Assembly: GCA_947650365.1 (NCBI GenBank)
Contig: OX393550.1
Span: 103,442,343 to 103,506,342, forward strand
Direction: 5' to 3'
Source of the DNA: Chamaelirium japonicum
Taxonomy: Eukaryota > Streptophyta > Magnoliopsida > Liliales > Melanthiaceae
Length of the DNA: 64,000 nucleotides
Within the stretch, counting starts at the first letter, position 1; each line of letters opens with the position of its first letter. This document shows positions 10,927 through 20,900 of the stretch, piece after piece. The position numbers were made by a program, and so were the translations under genes. The notes beneath the pieces were generated by a model. It ran no database searches. It worked only from the letters and a program-made list of their open reading frames with translations, and was not told where the DNA came from.

Positions 10927-13521
10927 TCACCGGTGGCCGGCGCTACGATGCATCTCTAGCAATTGTGTGAGAGAAACTGCACCCCATCCATCTTGGCCTT
11001 GTGCAAAAAGTAGTTGCTTCACGGAATCTATGCAGATGCTCACATTGCCAAACCCGTACACGGGAAAACCGTTATACGATCTACCAACTTTTGGCACAAA
11101 TAGCAACCCTTGTTCCACCGCATAAGCCTCGATCATCTCTTTAAAACTCATTTCAGGTGCATTGCCCATAACATCAGCATGGACCCCATTGTTAGGGACA
11201 GTGGAAGCTTGCTGATAAGATGAATACGAAGCTGCTTGCTGTTGGGCCTGAAATTGTCTATTCTCTGTCACTCTCAAATAGCTGACGTTCTCTCTAGCCC
11301 CGGGCTGCACCACCTCCATGCCTTCCACAGCTTGGTTCATCATGTCGAGACCAGCACTTAGTAGCATCCGGATACGCTCATTGGCAAGCAATTCCTGTGG
11401 GAAGAGGCCCTTCCAACCCTTGTACCAGAGCATAACCTCCTCGAAGTTAGGATTTGAGCACAGCCAGCGATACAAAACCTGCTGCCACTTGCTGAAGAAC
11501 CCGACCTCCAGCATGGTAACCATGTGCTGAATCGGGATAGCAGACGCCCACATCATTACCCAGTTGAACTGATCCAACGTCTGATTAGCCGGGTTTATCT
11601 GAAAGTCTTGCAAGGCAGTCATCAGCTTCGGAACAATGTAGCGTACGATCAGCTGCTCCCAGCTGGCTGCATCAAATACGTCCTTCCACGGAGAGAGGAT
11701 AGCATAAGCCGATGCATCATTCGCACGCCATTCATGAAGAACATTACCAAGTTTGAAGCGGATAGTGTGATAGAGTGCATCCAATCTCTGACCCAGTAAC
11801 GGGAGCCAGGGATGCACCCAGACGTGAATCGGAACAGTCTCTCGACGTGGGTCCCATGACTCCACAGCAGCTGACAGTTTCGGCATAACCACATGCTCAA
11901 GAATTGATTGAAGAACAAGAGGGGGTAGCAGCCTTTCCCATGATTCCAAGAACCGGAGCATCGGCTCCGGATCTCTCGCCTGCCAAGTGTTCGTCCCCGA
12001 TATCCTGATCGCCGGAAAAACAACCTCGCTGACCAACTGAGCATAAGGAGAAGCTGCCAACACGTTGTCCGAGTAATCGTAAGGCTGACCCCCCTGCATT
12101 AAATTCCTCCATGAAGACATAAGCTTCAGCCCGTGCGATGGATTCTGAAGCGGCTCCCACCCCTGAAAAACCCGGATCAGCAACGGGTACGCAAATGAGC
12201 ATGCGATGCATGAAAGATTGCACAGCGTGTAGTCCTCCGCGAACCGCACTTTCAGATCATTGAAGGTCAAGAGCAATGAATCAAGCGTCAAGGCCCCCGA
12301 TAGGTTGTCGTGCTTCACCCGTTCCAGCACGTCGGCAATCACCTTCATCACGTCGAGCTGCTGCTTCTGCCGGGCCGCTTCCTTTTGGAACTTCTCCTTC
12401 TCCCTCTGCAGGCTCACCACCTTCTCCCTCTCCCGCCTCAAGTCCCGGTCGATCTTCTGTATGTCGGCCTCGGCTAGATCCACGATCAGCTTCACGTTGT
12501 GCTGGAGCTCGGGCATTGGCACCCGGTTCTCCTTCGCATCCTCCTCTGCATTCAGATTCTCGAGATTCGTCAGGACCCGGACCTGGGGGCCTCTCATATC
12601 GAGCACCTTCTGGACCACCTCCAGCCCTTGCTCCTGCTTCCTCGCCAGGAGCTCCTCCGCCGTCAGGTACTCCGTCTTCTTTCTCGACTGCTTCTGCTTC
12701 GACCACGGCCTCTCCTTCGGCCGCCCGATGGCCTGCCCGACCACCACCGCCTTCTCCTCGGCGGCTGCTTCATCCAAGGCCGGCAGTTTCGCCTCCTTGT
12801 AGTCGTTGAACCCCATCCCCATGTTCTTGGGGCGGAGCTTGGCCTCGATCGGGGCGACGATGCCCTGCTGGTTCTTTCCCAACCCGGCACCGGCCTTGTA
12901 CCCCATCTTCTCCATAAGCTTCATCCCGATGCCCTTGGTGTGGCTCTCGAACCTCCCGACATCGGCGCCCATGGCGTCTCTCCTCCCGTGGGGCTTCTTG
13001 GCGGTGGATCTGGACTTTTCCTTCTCCTTCTCCATCTCCATCTCCCGCTCCCGCTCCCGGCGCTGCGCACCCTCCTTGATCTTCCTCCCAAAGGCCGTCG
13101 GGAGGAAATCCTCGTCGCCGTCCTCGCCATCGCGGTTGTCCTTCTTATCGGGGCCCGCCGGGAACCCTAGACCGTGCCCCAGGCCCTGGGAAGTGCTAGG
13201 GTCCTCCTGCATCGGCGAGGGGTCGTCGCGTAGGTTGCTGTCGATCTCCTGGCTGGGCATGACGGTGCCGGTGGAGACGAAGTGGACGGGCTTGGTGAGG
13301 TCGGGCTTGGTGATGAGGTCGCGCTTGCTGCGCTTCCGGGAGCGGCGCCCGTCGGAATCGGAGCCGGAGGAGCCGGCGGCGAAGGATCCGTAGATGGCGT
13401 CGTCCTTGGTCTGGAGGTGGCCCTCCTTCTTCTGTTGGTAGTAGAACTCGCCGTCGATCCAAACCCCGCCCTTGTAGTCTTTCTCAGAATCGAAGCGCTC
13501 CATGTTCTGGTACTCGTCCAT
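10927..13521 (-). CDS. STIPL1: TFIP11/NTR1/STIPL1-type G-patch splicing factor, single exon
   Basis: An uninterrupted 864-codon frame opens at the ATG at 13521. Known family role: TFIP11/Spp382/NTR1 uses its G-patch to activate the DEAH helicase Prp43/DHX15 in the nucleus and release the lariat-intron spliceosome; plant NTR1/STIPL1 also affects alternative splicing and clock transcripts. Seen here: an acidic, Ser/Arg-rich N-terminal region (about 1-190) with a basic stretch near 58-68; a G-patch at about 195-241 with the Gly-rich pattern GIGMKLMEKMGYKAGAGLG; a charged coiled-coil-like stretch at about 350-405; a long GCFC-type region at about 410-680; and the conserved C-terminal block with FKEMIEAYAVEQGLLF and YGFGNVSICID at about 795-850. 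Length fits the family. The start is the first ATG, followed by the expected MDEYQNMERFD opening. The N-terminal half is visibly GC-richer than the C-terminal half. No introns or breaks are visible. Identity is very likely; exact paralogue is inferred. Confidence 0.96.
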   Translation of the reverse strand: MDEYQNMERFDSEKDYKGGVWIDGEFYYQQKKEGHLQTKDDAIYGSFAAGSSGSDSDGRRSRKRSKRDLITKPDLTKPVHFVSTGTVMPSQEIDSNLRDDPSPMQEDPSTSQGLGHGLGFPAGPDKKDNRDGEDGDEDFLPTAFGRKIKEGAQRREREREMEMEKEKEKSRSTAKKPHGRRDAMGADVGRFESHTKGIGMKLMEKMGYKAGAGLGKNQQGIVAPIEAKLRPKNMGMGFNDYKEAKLPALDEAAAEEKAVVVGQAIGRPKERPWSKQKQSRKKTEYLTAEELLARKQEQGLEVVQKVLDMRGPQVRVLTNLENLNAEEDAKENRVPMPELQHNVKLIVDLAEADIQKIDRDLRREREKVVSLQREKEKFQKEAARQKQQLDVMKVIADVLERVKHDNLSGALTLDSLLLTFNDLKVRFAEDYTLCNLSCIACSFAYPLLIRVFQGWEPLQNPSHGLKLMSSWRNLMQGGQPYDYSDNVLAASPYAQLVSEVVFPAIRISGTNTWQARDPEPMLRFLESWERLLPPLVLQSILEHVVMPKLSAAVESWDPRRETVPIHVWVHPWLPLLGQRLDALYHTIRFKLGNVLHEWRANDASAYAILSPWKDVFDAASWEQLIVRYIVPKLMTALQDFQINPANQTLDQFNWVMMWASAIPIQHMVTMLEVGFFSKWQQVLYRWLCSNPNFEEVMLWYKGWKGLFPQELLANERIRMLLSAGLDMMNQAVEGMEVVQPGARENVSYLRVTENRQFQAQQQAASYSSYQQASTVPNNGVHADVMGNAPEMSFKEMIEAYAVEQGLLFVPKVGRSYNGFPVYGFGNVSICIDSVKQLLFAQGQDGWGAVSLTQLLEMHRSAGHR

Positions 13522-13725
13522 GGCCTAGGGTTTTCGCCCTCTAGATCCCAATTACTTTCTTCAGGGTTTATTTTCTTCTTGATGTCGAGAGTCATCTCCA
13601 TGGGACTCCAAGGGTAGGGGCCCATTTGTTTTTCGGACCAGCAAAATAAAGTAAAGTAAAGGCTAGTAAATTGGATGTGGGCTAAATCTTCGAGATCGAC
13701 TAGTAAATCAGATATCCTGATTGCT

Positions 13726-13830
13726 TGCTGTTTGCATTGATCAGTACAGTAAACCTTTACTTCTGGACAGCTGTTTGTATTGATCAGTACAGTAAACCTT
13801 TATTTCTGGACAGCTGTTTGGATTGAAGAG
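13726..13830. repeat. 43-bp tandem repeat (about 2.4 copies)
   Basis: The unit beginning gctgtttg and containing ttgatcagtacagtaaacc recurs at 13727, 13770 and 13813, upstream of the TFIP11-like gene. It is followed by an (AT)n run at 13926-13967. Confidence 0.75.
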
Positions 13831-13921
13831 TAAAGCAAATCACGAACAACTCAGATCAGATCGTGAACAATCCACATCAGATTGTTAACAAATAAATCAG
13901 ATCTGGAGGAAGAGGGTTGTT

Positions 13922-13925
<4 letters not shown>

Positions 13926-13970
<45 letters not shown>

Positions 13971-14680
13971 TGGAGATCAGATTCTCAGCAAGAGGAAACA
14001 CAGATGCAGAGATTGGAAGTAAAGATTTCCTAAATAAAGCTCATGAGAAATCAAATAAACAATTGTCGACAGAGCCACACATCGTGATTTTTCAACAGAT
14101 CCACAGATCGGATCTGGAGATCAGATTCTGATCGAAGATCGCATCTGGATCGGATTTTCCTTTCAACGATTTTCGAGAAAATCCACAGATTCAGATCGTG
14201 ATTTAGTAAAAAAAAATTGACCGATCCACAGATCGAATTTTGATTGGAGATCGGATTGGGGGGGGGGGGGGGGAGAGGGTAAAAAAAATGAATCCACCAT
14301 TTTGTGGATTCTGATCGAAGATCAGATCGGATTCTGATCAGAATCTCATTGGAGATCGGATATGGGGGAAGAGGTGCTGTAAAAAACTAGACAAAATCAG
14401 CGAGACAAATCTGACCATCTCTTTTCCTTCGCATGTGCGTGGAACATGGAAGAAATTATATCAACAAAAAGAAACGAAAAAAATCGTAATGTCCATTTTA
14501 ATTTGCCCAGAATTAATAGCTCAGAAAAGGAAACCAAAACCGCCCGGATTTTCCTAATGTAACCGAAAAGGAAACACGACGCTAAGAGAAAGAGAGAGAA
14601 TAACGGAAAAGGAGAGAGAGAATAACAGGAGAGGAGAGAGATGAGAGAAGAACGGGAGACGAGAGAGAGAATAACCAAAA

Positions 14681-14727
<47 letters not shown>

Positions 14728-14901
14728 ATGGGAGAGGAGAGAGAGAATAACAGGAGAGGAGAGCGAGAGAGATAAAGAGAGACGCTAAGAGAGAGAGAGA
14801 GGAACGGGAGACTAGAGAGAGAAAGAATAACAGGAGAGGAGAGAGAGATCACGAGAGGAGAGAGTTAATAATGAGAGAGATCGTGCGAGAGAGTGGCGCT
14901 A

Positions 14902-14942
<41 letters not shown>

Positions 14943-14960
14943 AGAGAGAGCGAGACTAGA
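13926..14960. repeat. Microsatellite-rich stretch: AT, poly-G and GA runs
   Basis: (AT)n at 13926-13967, a G-run at 14258-14273, and several GA tracts (about 14682-14724 and 14904-14941, with interrupted GA-rich sequence between 14585 and 14960). Phrases such as ggagatcagattctgatcgaagatc recur between 13970 and 14370. Long frames here are low-complexity Ser/Leu or Arg/Glu artefacts. Confidence 0.8.
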
Positions 14961-15509
14961 GAGAGCGAGACTTCGTGCGGTGATCGACTGCGGTCGTTGG
15001 CCCCCGATCCAATCATTCGGATCCTAAAAGAACCCGATCCAATCGCACGGCGCCAGAAGAGCTTGCGACTAAGGAGTCAGTGAGCGAATGAGATACTAGC
15101 AACGAATTTGCGATGGACGAGTGAGTGACATATTGATCGGTGGCGGTTTGTCTTGCTATCAAAGATGTCCTTTCGTGCCGATCAGCACGGGCTTCCACTT
15201 GTAATTACACATGTTGCACTCTCCTAACCCAACAGCTTCAATCTAAGTGTATATGTGTAATTGAGAAAACAAGTCGGCTACACATAAACCAAACATGCTC
15301 TAAATTTTTAATTGTACATGTCACATGAGCTAACAGATACGTGTGCGGTATTTGCACAACATCTAAACAATCCCTTAAGTGCTTCCGCCTATATTATGCA
15401 ATATGAATGACTTGAAATAGTCGCCCCAAACCACGGTGGTTCGGGGTCCAACCATCGACACGTGTTAGTTTCGTCCCTTTTTATGCAATATAGGTCCCTT
15501 TTGATTCAT

Positions 15510-15668
15510 CTTTAGGGTAAATTATGATTTGCCCCCTGAAGCTTAGTCCAAATTCATTTAACCCGTCTATAGTTAGTAAACTATATTTTACCCCCATCAA
15601 TTTAGCTTTAGGAGGGTTAAATGATTTTGGCTAAACTTTAGGGGGGCCAAGTATAATTATTTACTAAA
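15510..15668. mobile_element. Small foldback MITE
   Basis: Left arm GGGTAAATTATGATTTG...CATTTAACCC; right arm is the imperfect complement (GGGTTAAATGATTTTGGC...AAGTATAATTATTTACT). Total about 150 bp with a short AT-rich loop. The duplication at the ends is unclear. Confidence 0.5.
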
Positions 15669-15694
15669 AAATCTTAAGCGGTAATTAAGGGGGT

Positions 15695-16110
15695 GTTTGG
15701 CATTGTGCCGGACTCATCCGTTTCTATCCGCAGCTCCATAATTCAAACTCAATGGTTACTATTTGTTTTGGTGGAATGAAGGACTTGGGAACGATAATTT
15801 ATTGCTTCGACTATTTCTATGCTAACCGAAACGCTGAACCATCCAATTACATTGGAATTAGTAATTGATGGGAATGCCCTCTTTCCGGAATAAATTGTTC
15901 CTCAAGCATCATTCCAAAACTGTCCGTTTCTATTCCTAGTTTCATACTTTAAAACTAATGGATAGTATTTGTTCCTGTGGAATTAAGGACTTGGGAACAA
16001 TAATATATCACTCCATGCGTTTCTATGCTAATCGGAACGCTGAACCATCAAATTACATTAGAAATAGTAACTAACGGGATTACCCTCTTCTGAATATGGT
16101 TTAAGCAAAA
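15695..16110. repeat. Tandem duplication, ~206-bp unit
   Basis: The block containing ccgtttctat, ggacttgggaac and gctgaaccat occurs twice (for example ggacttggga at 15781 and 15987). The copies have diverged by scattered substitutions. No coding capacity. Confidence 0.65.
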
Positions 16111-16142
16111 TAGCTGTACCTCATACCGAACTCTCCCTGAAG

Positions 16143-17610
16143 TAAGGGTGCACAGAAAACTTGTGGAACAAGAGAGCTAAACCGGTCTGGTCCATATGGT
16201 TTGGTTCGGTTTCATGCATGATTAGTGTGGTTCCGGTTTCTTAAAATGTAGAACCTTAAGGACCGGTTCGGTTCCCGGTTACCCGAGCCGAGCCGGAACC
16301 GTTATTGTATGGCTCACAGTACAATTGATTCATGGGCTGAACCACTAGATACAGTGTAGGAGCATCCAATACAAAAGGGTTGTTATTGTCCTGTAGTGTA
16401 AGTCGTCCACACCTTCCATGCTACAGTGGCAGCCACATCATGATATATCTGCATAGGAGACGGGGACACGCACAAGGAGAGTGGTGAAGGACATTGGTTT
16501 GTCAACAAGAACCACCGGGTGATAACGGGACTGCTTCCTTTGCAGGCTTACAGGAGGGGCTCCACAAGCTCACACACGCGCGCGTGCCGAGCCGGGCCGA
16601 GCTTGGGCTGCGCGGCGCGTGTGTGCGCGCCCGCGGACCCGGACACGGTAGCAGCTTCGAAATGGGCTGGTCCACACATGCCTTATTTTTATTTTTGCTT
16701 TTAAGCTCTCCACCATTTATCATTTTTCTTTTGGGCTTCTAACCGTTGCTGCATGCTAGCAGTTACAAGCTAGCTCTCTACGAGCGGTGTCAATGGGCTT
16801 GATCGCAGCCCACGAATGACTCCTCTCTTTCAGCCTTCCATTAACTGCCCGAAGCCTATATAAGGCCCTGTGCAGCCATGGAACGATACACACTCTGAAA
16901 ATCAGAATTGCTCTCTGCCTCTGCCTCTCCCGTTCTCTTGAGCTCATGTTGTGGTGCTGCCTCCTTGCTCCGAGAAGACTCCCTCTCTCGGATTAAAGTT
17001 GTGTTGCGGTGCTGCCTCCCTGCTTCGAGAAGATCTTCGTCGAGTCGCTGGGTTCCTGAAATTGTTCGAGGTTCACAAAGCCTTCTTGAAGTCGTGCCGA
17101 CGAGAAGGAGATCGAGTGACCAGGGTCGTCGTATCTTCGAGAACCGTTACCACGAGACTCGCACGAGGGGGGTAATAAGTTTTTTGGGACAACACCTAGC
17201 GTGCTTCGACCATCAGGCTAGAGTTTCTAACTCTACTTCTTTGCTATTATTAAATCTATTGAAAATGATTTGCATCTTATATAGAAATCTAAATAATTAG
17301 AGATAGTCTTTATAGGATTTCTTCCTTTTACAAAAGTTCGGCAATGTAAATGACATTTCCATAGAACACGCTCTGCCTAAGCAAACAATTTCTAAAAGAA
17401 TATTGTGACTTTGCCTTTGCTTGCAAAAATTATAGTTGCTAAACAACAAATCTTTTAATATTAAGAATTTGATTAAGTCCTAAGTTTACTAGCATAGAAC
17501 GATTAATTCCCAACTGTTCGACTCCGATTCCAAATTTGTAAGAACCATTGGGACCGATTCGATTCCTGGCTCAGCCCGATACCGCACCGAATCGTGTGCA
17601 CCCGTACCCT
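16143..17610. mobile_element. Possible DNA-transposon shell with a nested promoter-bearing insert
   Basis: The left edge reads AGGGTGCACA and the right edge TGTGCACCC, inverted, with CCGGTTCGGTTCC-type subterminal motifs at 16180-16310 and GGCTCAGCCCGATACCGCACCGAATCG at the right. The interior has TATATAAGG at 16857 followed by a pyrimidine-rich leader-like region and a duplicated phrase (gtgctgcctcc at about 16953 and 17009), which suggests an LTR-like insert. No target duplication was confirmed. Confidence 0.35.
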
Positions 17611-17954
17611 ACATGTTCTTAGGTGTGAAAGCCGTAGTTGGTGGACAGTATGGGCCCCAACTTTATGACACATTAACAAACAAGTTTCCATCTGTGGAAT
17701 ATTATACTTTCAAAGTGAGGACCCATTCGTCATTAGAAGGAAAGAGCGTGGGCATTCCCTTAATTTCTCAGTAACTGCAACGGCTACTTGTGCTATTCCC
17801 GTTGGTGACGAGCACGCGAGTGAGAGAGCGAGCAGCTCCGAAGTCCGAACTGTTCTTCTTTTTCCGAGTTCCAACACCCAAAACCCCAAACGATCTCTCA
17901 GATCTGAGGGCTAGGGTTTCGATCTCTCGAAGCGGAGGTCGGGGAGGAGGAGCC

Positions 17955-20900
17955 ATGGATGCCTTGAAGAAGATGAACATCTTCAAGAAGAAGACCTCGG
18001 CCAAAGGTGGGCGCTGCTAGGGCTTCCCTTCCCGCATGCCATCTCATCTTTTTTCTAGATTTTTCAAATGTTGTCTATTTGTAATCGCATTCGTTTCGAA
18101 TCACATGAGGATTTTCTCAGATCGGGTTTTTCGCCAAAAAAAAAAGAAAAAAAATCCCGTTTTGGAATTCTTTCTGGCCGCAAATATCTCCTTGGGTTTC
18201 TATCTATGTTTTAAAATTTTCTCCCATGTTTTTGATCTCACACTAGGGTTTCTTTTCTTTTCCTGTTTCCAATTTTTTGATTTTTTAACCTATTTTTGAT
18301 CTCACACTAGGGTTTCTTTACTTTTAATGTTTCCATTTTTTGATTTTTTTTTTATTTTCATGTTTTCTACCTTGCAGATGCCCTACGGTCGAGCAAAAGG
18401 GAGATGTCAGTTGCCACAAGAGGTAAAAAAATATGGAGTTCAATTTTCCATCAATTGTTCCATTTTGTGCAGGTCGAATCACCCATATCGAGCATTTTAC
18501 CAGAAGATCATTGTAAAATTTGAGTAATTGCCCCCCAAAAATGATTAAATTTTCCCCAAAAGAATTTTTTTTATAGTGATGTTGGCTCTGTCCTTTCTTT
18601 TTTGTCATCAGGGGTCGAGCGAGAGATTGCATTGCTGCAATTAGAGGTTTGATGATGCAAGCAATTGCATTCAAATAAAGACAGATGCATAGTGCTGTGT
18701 TGTATTGTTTTACTTAGAAATGGAATATGGCAGGAGAAAAAACTGGTGGCGGAGATAAAGAAAACTGCAAAGACGGGAAATGAGGCAAGTTTCCTTGGCT
18801 TAACCTTTGTACATTTCCCCCCATTAGTTTTTAAAAGACTTTGTGCATCCCTTCTTGTGATTTTATAGAGTTCTTAATTTTCTGTACGGGGCTTCTTTAG
18901 TTCTTAGTTTGACTTTATAGAGTTCTTGAGGACAAGATAATGGAGAATATATTAAGATTGTTTGGCCATGTACAACATAGAGTAGAGGCGGCCCAGATGA
19001 GGAGAGGGTCCCAGATTAGTGTGGAAGGTCTATGGAGGAGGGGAAGACCTAGAAGTACATTGATGGAAATTGTTAGATAAGATATGAAAAAACTTTCATT
19101 GACAACAGATGTAACCCTTAATAGAAATGAATGGCGAAAAAGGAGTCATAAAGCTGACCCCAAGGAGATGGGACATGGCTTGACAGTTATGGTAACCAAA
19201 CATGTTGCACTGCAAATATTTATGCTCCTTATCTGATCATATCTACCCTTTTCAGGCAGCTACCCGGATCTTGGCTCGCCAACTTGTTCGTCTAAGGCAG
19301 CAAATCACTAATCTGCAGGGTACTCGAGCACAGATAAGAGGTGTGGCGACACATACGCAGGTCCGGAGTTCTGTGTTCGAACATAGTAAATGCTTGATTA
19401 GCAATCTCTGGTATCACATTCCCGAAAACTTAAGGAACTGCCCCATTCTCTATGTTGTCAGGCAATGTATGCTACCACTTCAATTTCTGCTGGAATGAAG
19501 GGTGCCAGTAAAGCAATGGCAGCCATGAACAAGGTGTGGTATCTTTACAGGAAGTTTAAATTTGATTCTGAGACATGTTTACATGTCCCTAAATTTTGAG
19601 AGCTGAATATACTGTCTTGTTGTCATTTATAACTGTTTATACGGTATGTTTTCACTACTTATAGAAATGTATTGGCATTTTTTCAGCAAATGGAGCCGGC
19701 GAAGCAGGCGAAAGTGATGAAAGAATTTCAAAAGCAGTCATCACAGATGGACATGACGGTAACAACTACTGATCTTATGCCTCTACTATTATTCTTCAAA
19801 TATTGTCATCTACATAGTTCAATTGGTGATTATGTAAATCTGCTCAATCTTTATTGAAATGTTAGAGCATGTGTTTTGATTGGTCACCTTTCTTCCCCAG
19901 TATCATGCATTCAACCAAATTTTGAACTTGTTTTCATGCTCTTTCATGCATGCTCAACAATCATTTATCAGAAGGACTAGAGCATTGTAAGATGTGGCCA
20001 TAGGTTTCATAGGATTGCACACCCATAGGTTTTTTTTTGTTTCTATTGTATCAGAAATTGATGCAAAACAATGCAGGTGATGGTGATGTCAATTGATTGA
20101 GCAGGCAGGGCTTCGCTATTATTTACGACAACCAAACAGGAAAATTAATTCAAATAAATAACATGGAGCATATGCGTTGGGAACTACTAGCACGAGGCCG
20201 ATCGCTGTAAATTCCAGGAGGATAAAGAACAATGCTTAACTTACCAGCCAATAGTCCCACTCGCAATATTTAGATTAGCTACTCTACTGGGCAGGTGGAT
20301 CACTCAACCTCACGAAGGTGGCCAACAGTCGGCAATGATAAAAGACGAGAGATTCAATTCATCGGTGTTTAACGGAAGCAATTCATCAGGGGGAAAGAAC
20401 AAACCTACTGAGGATCGAGGGGAACCTCAGGAATCTCAGCCGGAGGCGGAGTTGATATCGATGCGGGACTCTCGGGTTGTGGTGGGACTTGAGCGAGGGC
20501 CCGGAGCGCCAAAACGCTGGGGTGCACGGGTGCACCAGGGTGCCACCGTTGATGGTTCTCTGAGATCCCCAACCGAGCTTCTGTGTCCTTGGCAACGAGG
20601 TAGGTGATGCGCTTCACGTACTCCTTCACGTTCTCGCCAGCACTGAACTTGAAGTCGAGGAATGGGGAACGGATATCGAGGAATCCGTCTTCGTCGTCGA
20701 TCAAGCAGTGGTCAACATCCAGATCGGCCATGCCGACATGCCGAGGGGATGTGGGGGTGGTCGGGCGTGGGTTATGAGGGGGTCGGGGGGGAGGTTCGGT
20801 GGATCGGGATGGGATCGGGAATCACGAGAGGGAGAGAGGGGGTCGCGGGAGGAGAGAGAGAGAGGGAGAGGATGGGGTGGCGGTGGGGGCTGCAATGCAA

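Noticed and set aside
12260-13617. Plus- and minus-strand frames of 100-223 codons overlapping the TFIP11-like gene
   Set aside because: Shadows of the GC-rich coding region of a clear gene; no independent support.
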